Source: JANXQG01 sp963719885 (GTDB taxonomy: Bacteria; Planctomycetota; Planctomycetia; Pirellulales; Thermoguttaceae). From it: DNA of 64,000 nucleotides. Under the pieces are notes generated by a model. The model was not told the origin of the DNA. It was given only the letters and a program-made list of their open reading frames with translations, and did not search any database. Location: assembly GCA_963719885.1 (NCBI GenBank), contig CAVRDP010000012.1, forward strand, positions 186,001-250,000, read 5' to 3'. Numbering within the stretch: position 1 is the stretch's first letter; each line of letters opens with the position of its first letter. The position numbers and the translations under genes were made by a program. This document shows positions 54,018 through 63,374 of this stretch, one piece after another.

Positions 54018-55150
54018 GATGGCTACGGACAAATCTAACGATCAATCTGGCGATCCGCTTGTCAACATATGGCAAAGTCTGCTGTCCCGGAACTTGCGCA
54101 GAACAGAAATGCCAACGGAGGTGGTGCCAATTTACACTTCACGCGCTTCTTTTTTTCTTCGTTCTATGCGCAGTTGCTTTCATTTGGCTCACGCCAAGAA
54201 TGCGGGCGTTATGGCGCCGGCAGGATGCAATCCGAGCAATTCAGAGCGACGGCGGATTCGTCCTTTACGATGACGAACTGGATCCCTCGGTGAGACGCAA
54301 AACATGGCCACAACGGCCGCAGCCGTCACGGCTTCGCGCGATACTCGGCTTCGACGATTTTGCTAATGTCGCGCGTGCGAAGGTGGGTGCGAAGTCATTG
54401 GCCCGTATTGACGCGTTTCCGGCACTACGTGCCCTGGACGCGAGCGGCATTCAGGAAGTGCGGGACAGTATTTCAAGTCTTCGCAAAATGCGTGGCCTGG
54501 AGACGTTGATTTTAGATGAGAGCGGAATCGATAATGACATGCTGCCCAGTTTGGAATTCGCGTGCAATCTTCGCTGGCTGTCTCTTAGAGGTACTAGAAT
54601 CGACAGTTATGGTTTAGTGTACATTGGGAAGCTGGTTAACCTAAGGGACCTTGATCTAAGCAATACCCTAGTAACCAGCGATGGCCTGGCATCGATACAG
54701 ACGCTAACACAACTTGGTCGCTTGGACATGTCAGGGACAAGCGTTGGAGACGATGGATTGCGGCATTTGAAATGCCTTACCCAACTGGAAACGTTGGACT
54801 TGACTTGCACACCGGTGAGTGGATCGGGACTTTCAAATCTCAAGGATCTGATTCACTTGCGTAGGCTGTATTTGGGAGATACGCAGGTTACGGACGCGGC
54901 GATCATGTTCATCAAAGACCTGAGGCAACTCGTAGATCTTGACCTGGCGAATACCAGAGTTACGGGGCCAGCCCTCTTATGCCTTCGCAATTTGTCGCAA
55001 CTTCGCAGACTGAGTGTACCCGGAACTGTTAGTGAACAGCAAAGGCGGGAGCTTGAAACGTATTTACCGGATCTGATTATAGACGAACGGGAATCCGGGC
55101 CCCGGCGAGCGGAGCCAGCAGAAATTGATGAAGTCGGGGGATATGAATGA
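54008..55150 (+). CDS. Membrane-anchored leucine-rich repeat protein
   Basis: The listed 5' end (TTG 54008) overlaps the preceding stop and is uncertain. The family core begins at about 54110 with RRWCQFTLHALLFFF, the usual start of planctomycete LRR membrane proteins, so a small indel may hide the true ATG at 54109. One TM segment is followed by a juxtamembrane part (RRQDAIRAIQSDGGFVLYDD). About nine leucine-rich repeats follow (LRWLSLRGTRIDSYGL, LRDLDLSNTLVTSDGL, LRRLYLGDTQVTDAAI). LRRs bind proteins, and topology suggests display outside the inner membrane. Function unknown. Confidence 0.75.
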   Translation: MELRWLRTNLTINLAIRLSTYGKVCCPGTCAEQKCQRRWCQFTLHALLFFFVLCAVAFIWLTPRMRALWRRQDAIRAIQSDGGFVLYDDELDPSVRRKTWPQRPQPSRLRAILGFDDFANVARAKVGAKSLARIDAFPALRALDASGIQEVRDSISSLRKMRGLETLILDESGIDNDMLPSLEFACNLRWLSLRGTRIDSYGLVYIGKLVNLRDLDLSNTLVTSDGLASIQTLTQLGRLDMSGTSVGDDGLRHLKCLTQLETLDLTCTPVSGSGLSNLKDLIHLRRLYLGDTQVTDAAIMFIKDLRQLVDLDLANTRVTGPALLCLRNLSQLRRLSVPGTVSEQQRRELETYLPDLIIDERESGPRRAEPAEIDEVGGYE

Positions 55151-55260
55151 AATTGCCCTATAGCGCCGTGCGAATAGTTCTTATTCCTGCCTGGGTTTCT
55201 GAGCCCCTCAAGGTTCCAGTCGAGGCGGAGCGGCCAGAACGGAAGAAATAGGGCAGGCCA

Positions 55261-56294
55261 ATGGGCATGACGGACAATGGGTTGTTTGATGATGCCGTTC
55301 TCCTCCACCAGCGGGGACGGCTGCAAGACGCGGAGCAGATTTACCGCGGGATACTTCAAGGCGAGTTCAACCACCCGGGCGCGCTTCACCTGCTGGGCGT
55401 GATTCGCCACCTGCAAGGCGATCACGAGGCGGCAATCGAACTCATTGGCCGCGCGATTAGCGTGAACCCGCGGAACGCTGTCTATCGGAATAACTACGGC
55501 CTCCCGCTGCACGGAATGGGCCGATTCGCCGAGGCATTAGACTCTTTCCGCCGCGCGCTGGAAATCCGCCCGTCGTACGCCCAGGCGCTGGCCAACCTGG
55601 GCATGGTCCAGCAGTCGCTCGGAGATCACGATGCGGCGCTGACGAGCTACCATGACGCCCTGAGACTTGAGCCGTACCACCCCGACGCCGTGATCAAGCT
55701 CGCGGTCCTGCTGGAAAAGCTTGGCCGCGCTGAGGAGTCGATCGGTCTCTATGAGGACGGAATCCGCCATACGCGCTGCCTGGAGTTCTACGTCAACCTG
55801 GGGGCCCTTCGAATCGCCACCAACCGCGCCGACTTGGCGGTTGGCGCATTGCAAAAGGCGACTAGGCTTGCCCCGGACTGCGTGGCCGCGCACCTCAACC
55901 TGGGCATGGCCTACTCTGCGTTGGGAAATGATGCCCAGGCGCTCGCCAGTCACCGCAAGGCGCTGGAGTTGCAACCGGGCAACCCGGAAACGTTGAAACG
56001 ACTGACCGCACTCTTGCAGAAGCTCGGCCAGGGCGAGGAGGTGATCCCCCTCTACGAGCAGGCCCTTGCCCAGCGCCCTTCCGCGGAATTGCGGGCACAG
56101 TTCGCCGCGCTGACCGTCCTGGCGCGGCGCTGGGACGGCCCTTGCGCGACGGCCGCGGCAGACTGTCTCCTCTTCGACGGCATGCACTACTACACGCACG
56201 ACGCGGAAGGCAACCGCACGTCGCGTTACCGGAAGGACGCCCACGGCAACCCGATCAACGTCACGACATACCAGTGGAACAAGGACAACCGGCT
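55261..56294 (+). pseudogene. TPR protein fused to a YD (RHS) repeat, left part, cut by an IS
   Basis: ATG at 55261 (AGGGCAGG upstream) begins about eight TPR units (residues 1-290), for example ALHLLGVIRHLQGDHEAAIE and AHLNLGMAYSALGNDAQALA. The frame then turns abruptly near residue 300 into RHS-type sequence: YYTHDAEGNRTSRY and TTYQWNKDNRL. At 56295 an insertion sequence interrupts it. Joining across the IS (one duplication copy removed) continues as NRLTAVVGDNARVDY. The unbroken chimera itself is odd and may be an older rearrangement. Confidence 0.75.
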
Positions 56295-57758
56295 GGGTGC
56301 TCGCATAAGATGATGTTACGCGGGGAGTGTGGGGCAGCCATATTGGTCGAGGTTTCGCCAGAACTCTTCCCAGCGGCCTGTGGTGAGTCGCAGCGCACGT
56401 ATCGACAATACGGCGAGAGCGCCGTCGTCCTTCCAACGCGAACCCGATTTGCATAAGCGGTGCTTGATCAAGGTCTTGCATGCCGCTTCCGTCACGCCGC
56501 TGCCGATCGGCCAGTTCCGCTGCACCGAATAAGAGTATTTCATCCGTTCCTTCTGGTTTTGGAGGTAGGTGATCGTCGCCAGGACCGCCTTCGCATCTTC
56601 CGCGTTTTTCAGCGGCGTCGTGGAAAGAAATTCATCCAGGACCGAAAGCAAACGACTCACCGCTCCCTGCTTGTGCTTCAATTGATGAAGCTGGTTTTCC
56701 AGCCACGCTTCTCTTTCTGCTTTCTTTTTCGCTCCCTTGAACACCACCATCGCCGCCTTGCCCACGTACTCGCTGGCATGGTAAAAGTCCAATGTCTGGT
56801 GGTCCGTCAACGGTTTCAGGTAGCTCCAGTTGTCTGCCGCGCCGTCGCCCAGACCGATATACGGCACGTTCGGATAGGCATTCTTCACGCGCTCCACCTC
56901 GCGTTGGAATTTCGCGTGGAACTTTTCTTTCCCGTACTCTGGGGTCGCGCCTGCGTAAATCGTATGCAGGCGTTCCCCTTGGGCGTCGTAAAACGCGATC
57001 GTTCCCGTCATCGCCACCCGCCACCCGTCCTCTTGCAAAAGCATGCATGTTCCATCAACGCCGATCGCGATGGAGGCACACGGATGCTCGAACTGTGGCA
57101 ATGCGTAGCTCCAGGTCTCTTCTTTCGCAACGGCATAGGCACCGACGATGTCGCCCAGCGACTTGACGTATCGCTTGGAAATCTTTCGATGCTGGCATTC
57201 CAATAAATCGGCGACAACCGCATCGGCTCCGGCTTCCGCGTATTTGTAGGAGACCAACTTGGCAAATCTCGGCGTGGCGTTGAGAACCAATCGGGCACTC
57301 TCTTCGAGCGGGCAGAACGTTTTGCCCCCTTCGGACGTTTGATAGACATGCCGAAGCACGGAGACGCTGCCGTAAGGCGTTTCGTAATCTTGAGCGAACT
57401 GCCCCTTGCTGGTCATGCGGACCGAACCGAGTTGGATGGGACTTCCATCGGTATCGAACCGCTCGAGATTCTTTTCGGTGGCCAGCAGGCCGACTTCGTT
57501 AAGCGCATCCTGGATCGCTTCTTCGGCCCGAAGCATGGAGCCGGTCAGCGGCAAGGTGACCTCGATGGTGATGGAATTATGAGCTTGGCGAGTGATTTGT
57601 GCGGTCATGTCATTTCCTCCGTGAAAAGTCCCGCGACGACAACTTTGTCTGGGCGACGGCACCGATACTTGGTAAACTATCCGAGTATCCTTCGGATTCC
57701 AGGACGGAAGCATAACCTATTCATCGACGTTTGTCTACATCATTTTATGCGAGCACCC
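56295..57758 (-). mobile_element. Complete insertion sequence, ISKra4-like, 1464 bases
   Basis: 22-base terminal inverted repeats with one mismatch start GGGTGCTCGCATAA (56295-56316; inverted at 57737-57758). The target duplication AACCGGCT lies at 56287-56294 and again at 57759-57766. One transposase gene fills the element on the minus strand. Intact ends and a perfect 8-base duplication indicate a recent insertion. Confidence 0.93.
56316..57608 (-). CDS. ISKra4-family transposase
   Basis: ATG at 57608 has GGAGG upstream and gives 430 residues; the longer frame lacks family sequence. Features include IAIGVDGTCMLL, YIGLGDGAADNW, LDFYHASEYVGKAA and the C-terminal NWPIGSGVTEAACKTLIKHR, the DDE-type pattern of ISKra4 transposases. 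It is uninterrupted, and its stop lies inside the left terminal repeat. The element is therefore probably active or recently so. Confidence 0.92.
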   Translation of the reverse strand: MTAQITRQAHNSITIEVTLPLTGSMLRAEEAIQDALNEVGLLATEKNLERFDTDGSPIQLGSVRMTSKGQFAQDYETPYGSVSVLRHVYQTSEGGKTFCPLEESARLVLNATPRFAKLVSYKYAEAGADAVVADLLECQHRKISKRYVKSLGDIVGAYAVAKEETWSYALPQFEHPCASIAIGVDGTCMLLQEDGWRVAMTGTIAFYDAQGERLHTIYAGATPEYGKEKFHAKFQREVERVKNAYPNVPYIGLGDGAADNWSYLKPLTDHQTLDFYHASEYVGKAAMVVFKGAKKKAEREAWLENQLHQLKHKQGAVSRLLSVLDEFLSTTPLKNAEDAKAVLATITYLQNQKERMKYSYSVQRNWPIGSGVTEAACKTLIKHRLCKSGSRWKDDGALAVLSIRALRLTTGRWEEFWRNLDQYGCPTLPA

Positions 57759-57766
57759 AACCGGCT

Positions 57767-57974
57767 CACTGCCGTAGTCGGCGACAACGCCAGGGTGGAT
57801 TATTTCTGCGATGGATTGGACCGGGTCGTGTCGCCGAGCAACGGCCTTTTCGCGGCGCAAGCGGAGAATTACCTTAAGGACGCCTCTCCGATCGCCGGCC
57901 AGACGTTTGACGCCTTAATTAGAATGCGTTTCTACTCGGCTGGACGGTACGGACCGTCGCAGCGAATCGGCACC
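57767..57974 (+). pseudogene. YD-repeat fragment, right part of the IS-interrupted gene
   Basis: In the frame that joins the left part, it reads LTAVVGDNARVDYFCDGLDR, an RHS-type unit. About 50 further residues of uncertain nature (FAAQAENYLKDASPIAG) run into a palindromic repeat at 57975. Confidence 0.6.
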
Positions 57975-58056
57975 GTGGGGCAGGCTGCCAACCTGCCAGA
58001 ACGCTCGGCAGATTGGCAATCTGCAAGAGGGACGGCGGATTGGCAATCCGCCCCAC
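57975..58056. repeat. 82-base palindromic repeat at the 5' end of the second glycosyltransferase
   Basis: It is bounded by GTGGGGC (57975) and GCCCCAC (to 58056), with imperfect inverted arms over about 23 bases and internal GATTGGCAAT words. It is read through as ADWQSA-type peptide in one frame and has replaced the normal start of the downstream gene. Confidence 0.6.
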
Positions 58057-58068
58057 GTTTCGATCATT

Positions 58069-60191
58069 ATGCCGGTTTTCAACGGCGCGGCGCTCGTCGA
58101 TCGCTCGATCCGCTCTGTCGCCGCGCAGACGTTCCCCGAGTGGGAACTGATCGCGGTCGACGACGGTTCCAGCGACCTGAGCCACGACGTGCTGCGGGGC
58201 TGGGCGGAGCGGGACCCGCGGATCCGCGTGATTCGCCTGGCGGAAAACAGCGGACTGAGCGCAGCGCGCAACGCGGCCCTGCGCACGGCCGGCGGTCAAA
58301 TGATCGCGTACCTGGACCACGATGACGAATATTTTGCCGACTACTTGGAGTTGGTCATGCGGCATCGTGACAAGGGCAACGTCTTGGTGTTTGGCTATGA
58401 TATCGTCCATGAAGATTCGGAAGGCCCTCACCCTGACCCTCTCCCGAAGGGCGACGCGAGCTTGAGCACGGGACGGGTGGAGAGTTGGGATCCCTGGCCG
58501 GCAGGAAAGGATCTTTTCGCGACTAACCCGGTTGTTCCCCTGGGGATTGCCCATCGTCGAAATCTGGTGGAAAAGGTCGGCTGCTTCAACGAGGTGTTGT
58601 GGCGCGAAGAGGACTGGGATTACTGGAAACGCCTGGCGCGCGTCGGCGCGGAATTCGCTTTCCTGCCGCTGAAGAGCGGGCGCTACCATGTTCGCCGGGA
58701 TAGCCTCAGCCGCGTGCCGCATCTTACGGCGCGGCAACGCATGACTGTTGCTGCTAACTTGCAGGCAGGGCGGCCGTTGTATGAAAAGGCGGATTGCAAA
58801 TTGCAAATTGGAGAAGAGACGAAGATCGCCGACAGCCCTCACCCTAACCCTCTCCCGGAGGGAGAGGGGACGAAACGTACTCATCACGCTCCGCGTGATG
58901 AGTACGTGCGGAAGATCGCCTTTGTCTCGCCGCACTGCGTTGTCGACTTCACCAACGGGGCGGCGCGGACCACGCTCGACGGGCTGACGCTGCTGGCCCA
59001 GTCGCGCTTCGAGTGCCAGGCGTTTTGCAGCTCGCGGATGGACGCCTGGGAAGAGGTCCTCGTCGAAGAAATCCTCGCCCAGCGAAAGGTCCCCTACGCC
59101 GTCCGCAACGCCAAGATCGGCGGCTACTCGGGCGCGGATGATTTTCACGGCCCATGGCCAGGTGCCGGTAACGCTCTTCAACACGGCCTCGACCCGTGCC
59201 GGCTGCACCAAGCGCCGAGGAGACCGCGGCCTTCCTTGCGGCCTGCGAGATTTTCCTGACGAAGGACCGCCCGGACGCGGTTTGGACCTACGGGGGCGAT
59301 CCGGTGGCGCTCGCCGTGCAGAAACTCGTCAAGCGGCTGGACATTCCCATCCTGTTTGCCTTGCACAACTTCGCTTATCCCCATCGCGAAACGTTCCAGG
59401 CGGTCGATTATGCCGTCGTGCCCAGCGCGTTCTCGCGGCGTTACCATTGGGAGACGCTTGGGCTTGCTTGCCAGGTGTTGCCCAACATCGTCGATTGGAA
59501 AGCGGCAGAGGCGACGAGCCGGGATCCCCGCTTTCTGACGTTCATCAATCCCAAGGACATCAAGGGAGTGTACGTCTTTGCGCGGATCGCGCGGGAGTTG
59601 GCGCGGAGGCGGCCAGATATTCCGATCCTGGTCACGCAAGGCCGCAGCCGCGCCGATGCGCTCAGCGAGCCGGAACTGGGGTTGGCCCCACACCTTGCCG
59701 GGCAGTTTCCGATCGAAACCAAGTGCGATGGCCGGAACATCGCCACGATGCCCTATGCACCGGACCCGCGGCAGTTCTACGCCGTGACCAAGCTGCTCTT
59801 GATGCCCTCGCTCTGCAACGAATCGTTCGGACTTGTGGCGGCCGAGGCGATGCTCAACGGCATTCCTGTCTTGGCCAGCAATCGTGGCGGCCTGCCGGAG
59901 ACGATCGGCGACGCCGGCTTTTTGTTCGACATCCCGGCCAAATACACGCCGGAGACTCGCGAAGTGCCGACTGCCGAGGAGGTCGAGCGTTGGGTAGAGA
60001 CGATCATTCGTCTTTGGGACGACGCGGCCGAGTATGAGCGTTGGAGCCGTGCGGCGCGGGAACGTGCCCAGCAATGGCTTCCAGACCGGTTAGCGCCGAT
60101 TTACCGCGAGTTCTTCACCCGCATCACCCATCAGCCCGGCCCGCCGTTGGTGCCCAAGGATCTTGTCGCTCGGAGCCACCCAAACCCTTGA
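58069..60191 (+). pseudogene. GT2-GT4 double glycosyltransferase, paralogue of 38117, frameshifted
   Basis: The order is the same as the gene at 38117: GT2 (MPVFNGAALVDRSIRSV, VDDGSSDLS, YLDHDDEYF), then GT4 (VSPHCVVDFTNGAA, LLMPSLCNESFGLVAAEAML, GGLPETIGDAGFLFDIP). The first ATG is at 58069, but homology (HVSII) begins earlier, inside the palindromic repeat, so the start is damaged. Two frameshifts lie near 59135 and 59205 (the intervening frame reads IFTAHGQVPVTLFN). Extra peptide compared with the paralogue comes from in-frame repeats at about 58435-58475 and 58788-58909. The GT4 half, starting at about 59196, is intact. Confidence 0.82.
58788..58909. repeat. In-frame repeat block in the glycosyltransferase, including a 33-base palindrome (58875-58907)
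   Basis: It is a mosaic of ATTGCAAATTGCAAATT words, a CCCTCTCCC/GGGAGAGGG hairpin (58835-58870) and a near-perfect palindrome ACGTACTCATCACGC-TCC then its complement. The paralogue lacks this block, yet the frame stays open through it. Confidence 0.7.
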
Positions 60192-60232
60192 CTGTTACTG
60201 GTTGAATTTCGACCGCGCAACGGTATATTTCC

Positions 60233-61549
60233 CTACGCCCACTCTTGCACCACCACGCCGCTGGCCTGTCCTTGCGGCGTAACGTTCAAGTTGATGAACC
60301 GCTTGCCGGCCGGCGTGGAATTGTTGTGCACGACATGCAGGGGGCACTCGGCGTCCGGCGTCTCGTAGTTGAGCGTCGGGAAAAGCACCCCGGCTCGCAG
60401 TGCCAGCAGACTGGCAATCAGTTCCACCATTCCACTGCCCGCCCCCAGGTTGCCAAAGTAACTCTTGGCGGCCACTACGGGCAAACTGCGGGCCCGCTGG
60501 CCGAGGGCCTCCGAGATCGCCTGGGCCTCTTCCACGTCGCAACTCAGCGTACTCAATCCATGGGCGTGGAAGTGATCGATTTTGTCCGGTTGCAGGCCGG
60601 AGTCTTGCAGCAACGCCCGCAGCACGTGGGCCATCGCCACTTTTCGCCGGGCAACTAGCCGTGGGGCAGCGGCGGCACGCGAGGATGCGGCCAGGACTTC
60701 ACCGTAGATCGTCGCGCCGCGGGCCTGGGCGTGGGCAAGCTCTTCGAGAACGATGGCCCCGGCCCCTTCGCCCAGCACCATGCCGCTGCGATGCTGATCG
60801 AACGGACGACTGACCTTTGTCGGATCACCGTTTCCACAGGCAACCTCCTCCTGCGAAACGGCATGCACGATCTTCATCGCGTGCAGCCGCGTGCCGGTCG
60901 CCCCGCAGACCATCGTGTCGGCATTTCCACGGCGGATGATCTGATAAGCCTCGCCGATGGCCATGTTGGCGCCGGCCTCGCGCAAAGTCAGCGAATTGCT
61001 CGGTCCGCGAAGATCGTTGAAAATCGCCACGTGGCTGGCGGGCATGTTGGGCAGATACTTTAGCAACCACAGCGGCGACATTTTGGGCAGGCCTTCGAGG
61101 CCCCAACGGGAAAACTCGAATTTCCCCTCGCTATTCAAGCACTGGCAAATTCCCTCGTTGAATTCCTCCGGCAGGCTCAGCATATAGTCGATGCCGAAAC
61201 TGATGCCGATCCGATCGGGGTCGATGGCGCCCACTTGAATAGCGGCGTCGCTCAGCGCCAATTGGGCCACGGCCACGCCCATCTGGCACTCGCGGCACAA
61301 CACCCGCAAGGCCTTCTTGATCTGCTTCTTCTGCTCTTTCTCCAGGGGGCCGAAGTCTTCAATTTCGCCCGTAAATTGCCGGGCCTCGCCGGCAACATGC
61401 ACGGGCAATGCGCCGGGAGGCACAACGCTGAGCGGGCCGACGCCGCTGCGGGCCTGCTGCAGGGCTTCCCACAAGGCTTCCTTGGTGCTACCCAAGGGGC
61501 TGACCAGGCCGATGCCCGTGATGACAACCCGTCGCTGCTTCGAACTCAT
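60233..61549 (-). CDS. Beta-ketoacyl synthase-like protein (FabF fold) without the catalytic Cys
   Basis: This 438-residue protein has the thiolase-like KAS II fold: RRVVITGIGLVSPLGSTKEA, RPFDQHRSGMVLGEGAGAIV, HFHAHGLSTLSCDVEEA and the C-terminal PLHVVHNNSTP. At the nucleophile position (normally A-C in a TAC motif) it reads LREAGANMAIG, placing Glu191 where Cys should be. The first active-site His (HAHG) is kept, while the second (normally GH) is Asn in YFGNLGAGSG. It therefore cannot condense by the usual route. It may act like a chain-length-factor or decarboxylase-type subunit. No acyl carrier protein or active partner KS is in the window. Confidence 0.85.
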   Translation of the reverse strand: MSSKQRRVVITGIGLVSPLGSTKEALWEALQQARSGVGPLSVVPPGALPVHVAGEARQFTGEIEDFGPLEKEQKKQIKKALRVLCRECQMGVAVAQLALSDAAIQVGAIDPDRIGISFGIDYMLSLPEEFNEGICQCLNSEGKFEFSRWGLEGLPKMSPLWLLKYLPNMPASHVAIFNDLRGPSNSLTLREAGANMAIGEAYQIIRRGNADTMVCGATGTRLHAMKIVHAVSQEEVACGNGDPTKVSRPFDQHRSGMVLGEGAGAIVLEELAHAQARGATIYGEVLAASSRAAAAPRLVARRKVAMAHVLRALLQDSGLQPDKIDHFHAHGLSTLSCDVEEAQAISEALGQRARSLPVVAAKSYFGNLGAGSGMVELIASLLALRAGVLFPTLNYETPDAECPLHVVHNNSTPAGKRFINLNVTPQGQASGVVVQEWA

Positions 61550-61672
61550 GTCTGCTCCGTGTCATGCGGCCCAATGCTGCCGGGGGGACCGGCGTAATAA
61601 TCCACGCATTTTAACCGGGAGGGCCGGAGGCGTCGAGAGACGAGCGGTGGAAGGCAACACCAATGGGGGTGA

Positions 61673-61858
61673 CTATACTTCCGGAATACCCAACTGACGA
61701 CAAATTGTCCGCGCCGTGTAATCGTTGATCTCACGATGACGCGGCACGGCACTCTGTTGATTGTTTGCCGGGTTGACCCAGACTGAATGGGATCGACCCT
61801 CACGAAGAAGTCGGCAGCCGTTGGCGAGCAGGTGCCGGACGAGATTTTGCCTTTTCAT
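61673..61858 (-). CDS. hicA: HicA-family mRNA interferase toxin
   Basis: This 61-residue protein shows the dsRBD-like HicA pattern: RHLLANGCRLLREGRSHSVW with the catalytic His in GRSHSVW, then SAVPRHREINDYTARTICRQ. HicA cleaves mRNA unless bound by HicB. Its ATG overlaps the stop of the upstream hicB by four bases, so the order is antitoxin first. The family usually has about 60-80 residues, so it looks complete. Confidence 0.85.
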   Translation of the reverse strand: MKRQNLVRHLLANGCRLLREGRSHSVWVNPANNQQSAVPRHREINDYTARTICRQLGIPEV

Positions 61859-62142
61859 GACACGATCAGCCCGGTCGGTACTTCTTGCACCTCCGAACTG
61901 ACCTGCAGGTGCAGATAGATCGGCTCTTCAATGTCCATCTCGGCGTCATTCGCCTGCGGGTTCGGAACGGGCAACGGCTGGCCCGTCTCCAATGCGGCCT
62001 CGGCCACATCGACGAGCGCTAAGGCCAAAAGGCGCCGCGCGTCAGGCAAGCTATCGGCGCACGTGATCGCGGCGGGAAAATCCAACACCTGGGCGTGTAC
62101 CCCCCCGCCGACGAACTTGTATCCCGCTTTGTACTGAAGCAT
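61855..62142 (-). CDS. hicB: HicB-family antitoxin
   Basis: This 95-residue protein begins with a HicB partial RNase H-like fold (AGYKFVGGGVHAQVLDFPAA, CADSLPDARRLLALAL). No obvious DNA-binding domain is added at the C-terminus. It is translationally coupled to hicA. It would neutralise the toxin and may help autoregulate the pair, although DNA-binding by this short form is uncertain. Confidence 0.83.
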   Translation of the reverse strand: MLQYKAGYKFVGGGVHAQVLDFPAAITCADSLPDARRLLALALVDVAEAALETGQPLPVPNPQANDAEMDIEEPIYLHLQVSSEVQEVPTGLIVS

Positions 62143-62274
62143 CCGGTCGATCCTTCCTAAGAGAGCTACTGCTGAATTGTATTTAATCCGCGAAGCGGGA
62201 GCAATCGCAGGTGAACTGCAAAGTTCGGACAGAGCACAATCACGTAGAACCGAATGAATTCCGTTTTACGAACC

Positions 62275-63246
62275 TCATTGCCCCTCTAAAAGGGACCGAA
62301 GTATGCGGCAGGTCCGCCGAAGGCGTTTCCACTCGGCCATCTCCCGACGAAGATCGACGTTGGATTTCTCGATCCAGCCTTGCCGGACCTTGCCGATACC
62401 GGTTCCACTGCTGCCGGGGCTGCCGGTCGTAGCACAACCGGAACCCTCGGTTTCCTCATAGAGATTTTCGCCAATCTTCAAAAGGCCTTGCGGATTGATA
62501 AAGTTGGCCAACTGAATCGTGCCCGCCTGCTGGAGCGTTTGTTGGTCCGGAAGACGATAGGATACGACTCCCTCCGGGCTGATCGAGATACCTGTGACGT
62601 CGGCGGGAATCGTGATCGCCGGTTCCAGCAACCGGCCGGTCTTGGCCGACTCGCTGACAATTTGACCGTTGGAATTCCGCGCGAGGTGTCCGGCACGGCA
62701 ATAAACGATCTTTCCCGAAGGATCTTTGACCTGGAAGAAGCCACGGCCCTCAATGGCAAGGTCCAGTTCACGACCCGTACGCTTCAATTTTCCTTGCCGG
62801 AAGTCGATCTCCGTGCCCACGATCTGGCTGCCCGATCCGATGGAAAACCCATTGGGCGAATACGCGCCGGACGAATCCTGGACTCCGGGCAGGCCCTCCT
62901 GGCGATAGCCGAGGTCTTCGACGATCGCCCGCGATCGCTTGAAACCGGGAGTATCCGCGTTGGCGATATTGTTGGCGATCACGGCCAGCATGGTCTCGTA
63001 GTTGTCCAGGGCCAACTCCAGCGTGTCGCGGGCCTCGCTGCTGTCGAGATCCGCGTCCGGCCGCTTGTGACGATTGGCATCCGCGGAATGCTTCTTCCGG
63101 CCTTTGGATGGCTTGCTTTTTGATGATTGAGAGGGAATCGCTGATGGCTTGGTGGCCGCCACTGCGAAAGAATCGTGAACTACGAGCAGAAACCCAACGG
63201 TGATGGCCAACGCCGACCGGATGATCGTCGTCATGAGTGACTTCAT
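62275..63246 (-). CDS. FlgF/FlgG-like flagellar hook-basal body protein with N-terminal signal
   Basis: ATG at 63246 (AAGGA upstream) gives 323 residues. A signal-like helix (about 8-30) and a Lys/Ser-rich linker precede the flagellar rod N-terminal motif LDNYETMLAVIANNIANADT and PGFKRSR. The central GKLKRTGRELDLAIEGRGFFQV and the C-terminal QGWIEKSNVDL are typical of FlgG/FlgF. The usual FlgG lacks a signal peptide and is about 260 residues. No other flagellar gene is in the window. It may serve a flagellar rod or a related structure. Confidence 0.8.
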   Translation of the reverse strand: MKSLMTTIIRSALAITVGFLLVVHDSFAVAATKPSAIPSQSSKSKPSKGRKKHSADANRHKRPDADLDSSEARDTLELALDNYETMLAVIANNIANADTPGFKRSRAIVEDLGYRQEGLPGVQDSSGAYSPNGFSIGSGSQIVGTEIDFRQGKLKRTGRELDLAIEGRGFFQVKDPSGKIVYCRAGHLARNSNGQIVSESAKTGRLLEPAITIPADVTGISISPEGVVSYRLPDQQTLQQAGTIQLANFINPQGLLKIGENLYEETEGSGCATTGSPGSSGTGIGKVRQGWIEKSNVDLRREMAEWKRLRRTCRILRSLLEGQ

Positions 63247-63374
63247 AGTGGATTCCTTGGTGCGTGCCATTTTCCAAAGTGGCAATGCCGAAGATTATAG
63301 CGGAATAAAATCAGCCCTGCAAAGCGAATCCTCAGGAAGAGGGCAAATTGTCAACTTTTCCAAAGGACAAGTTC

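Noticed and set aside
54019..54273. Separate small gene starting MATDKSNDQ before the LRR protein
   Set aside because: It overlaps the TM region of the LRR frame, and its later residues look like shadow sequence. It is more likely that its first part reflects a lost start of the LRR gene.
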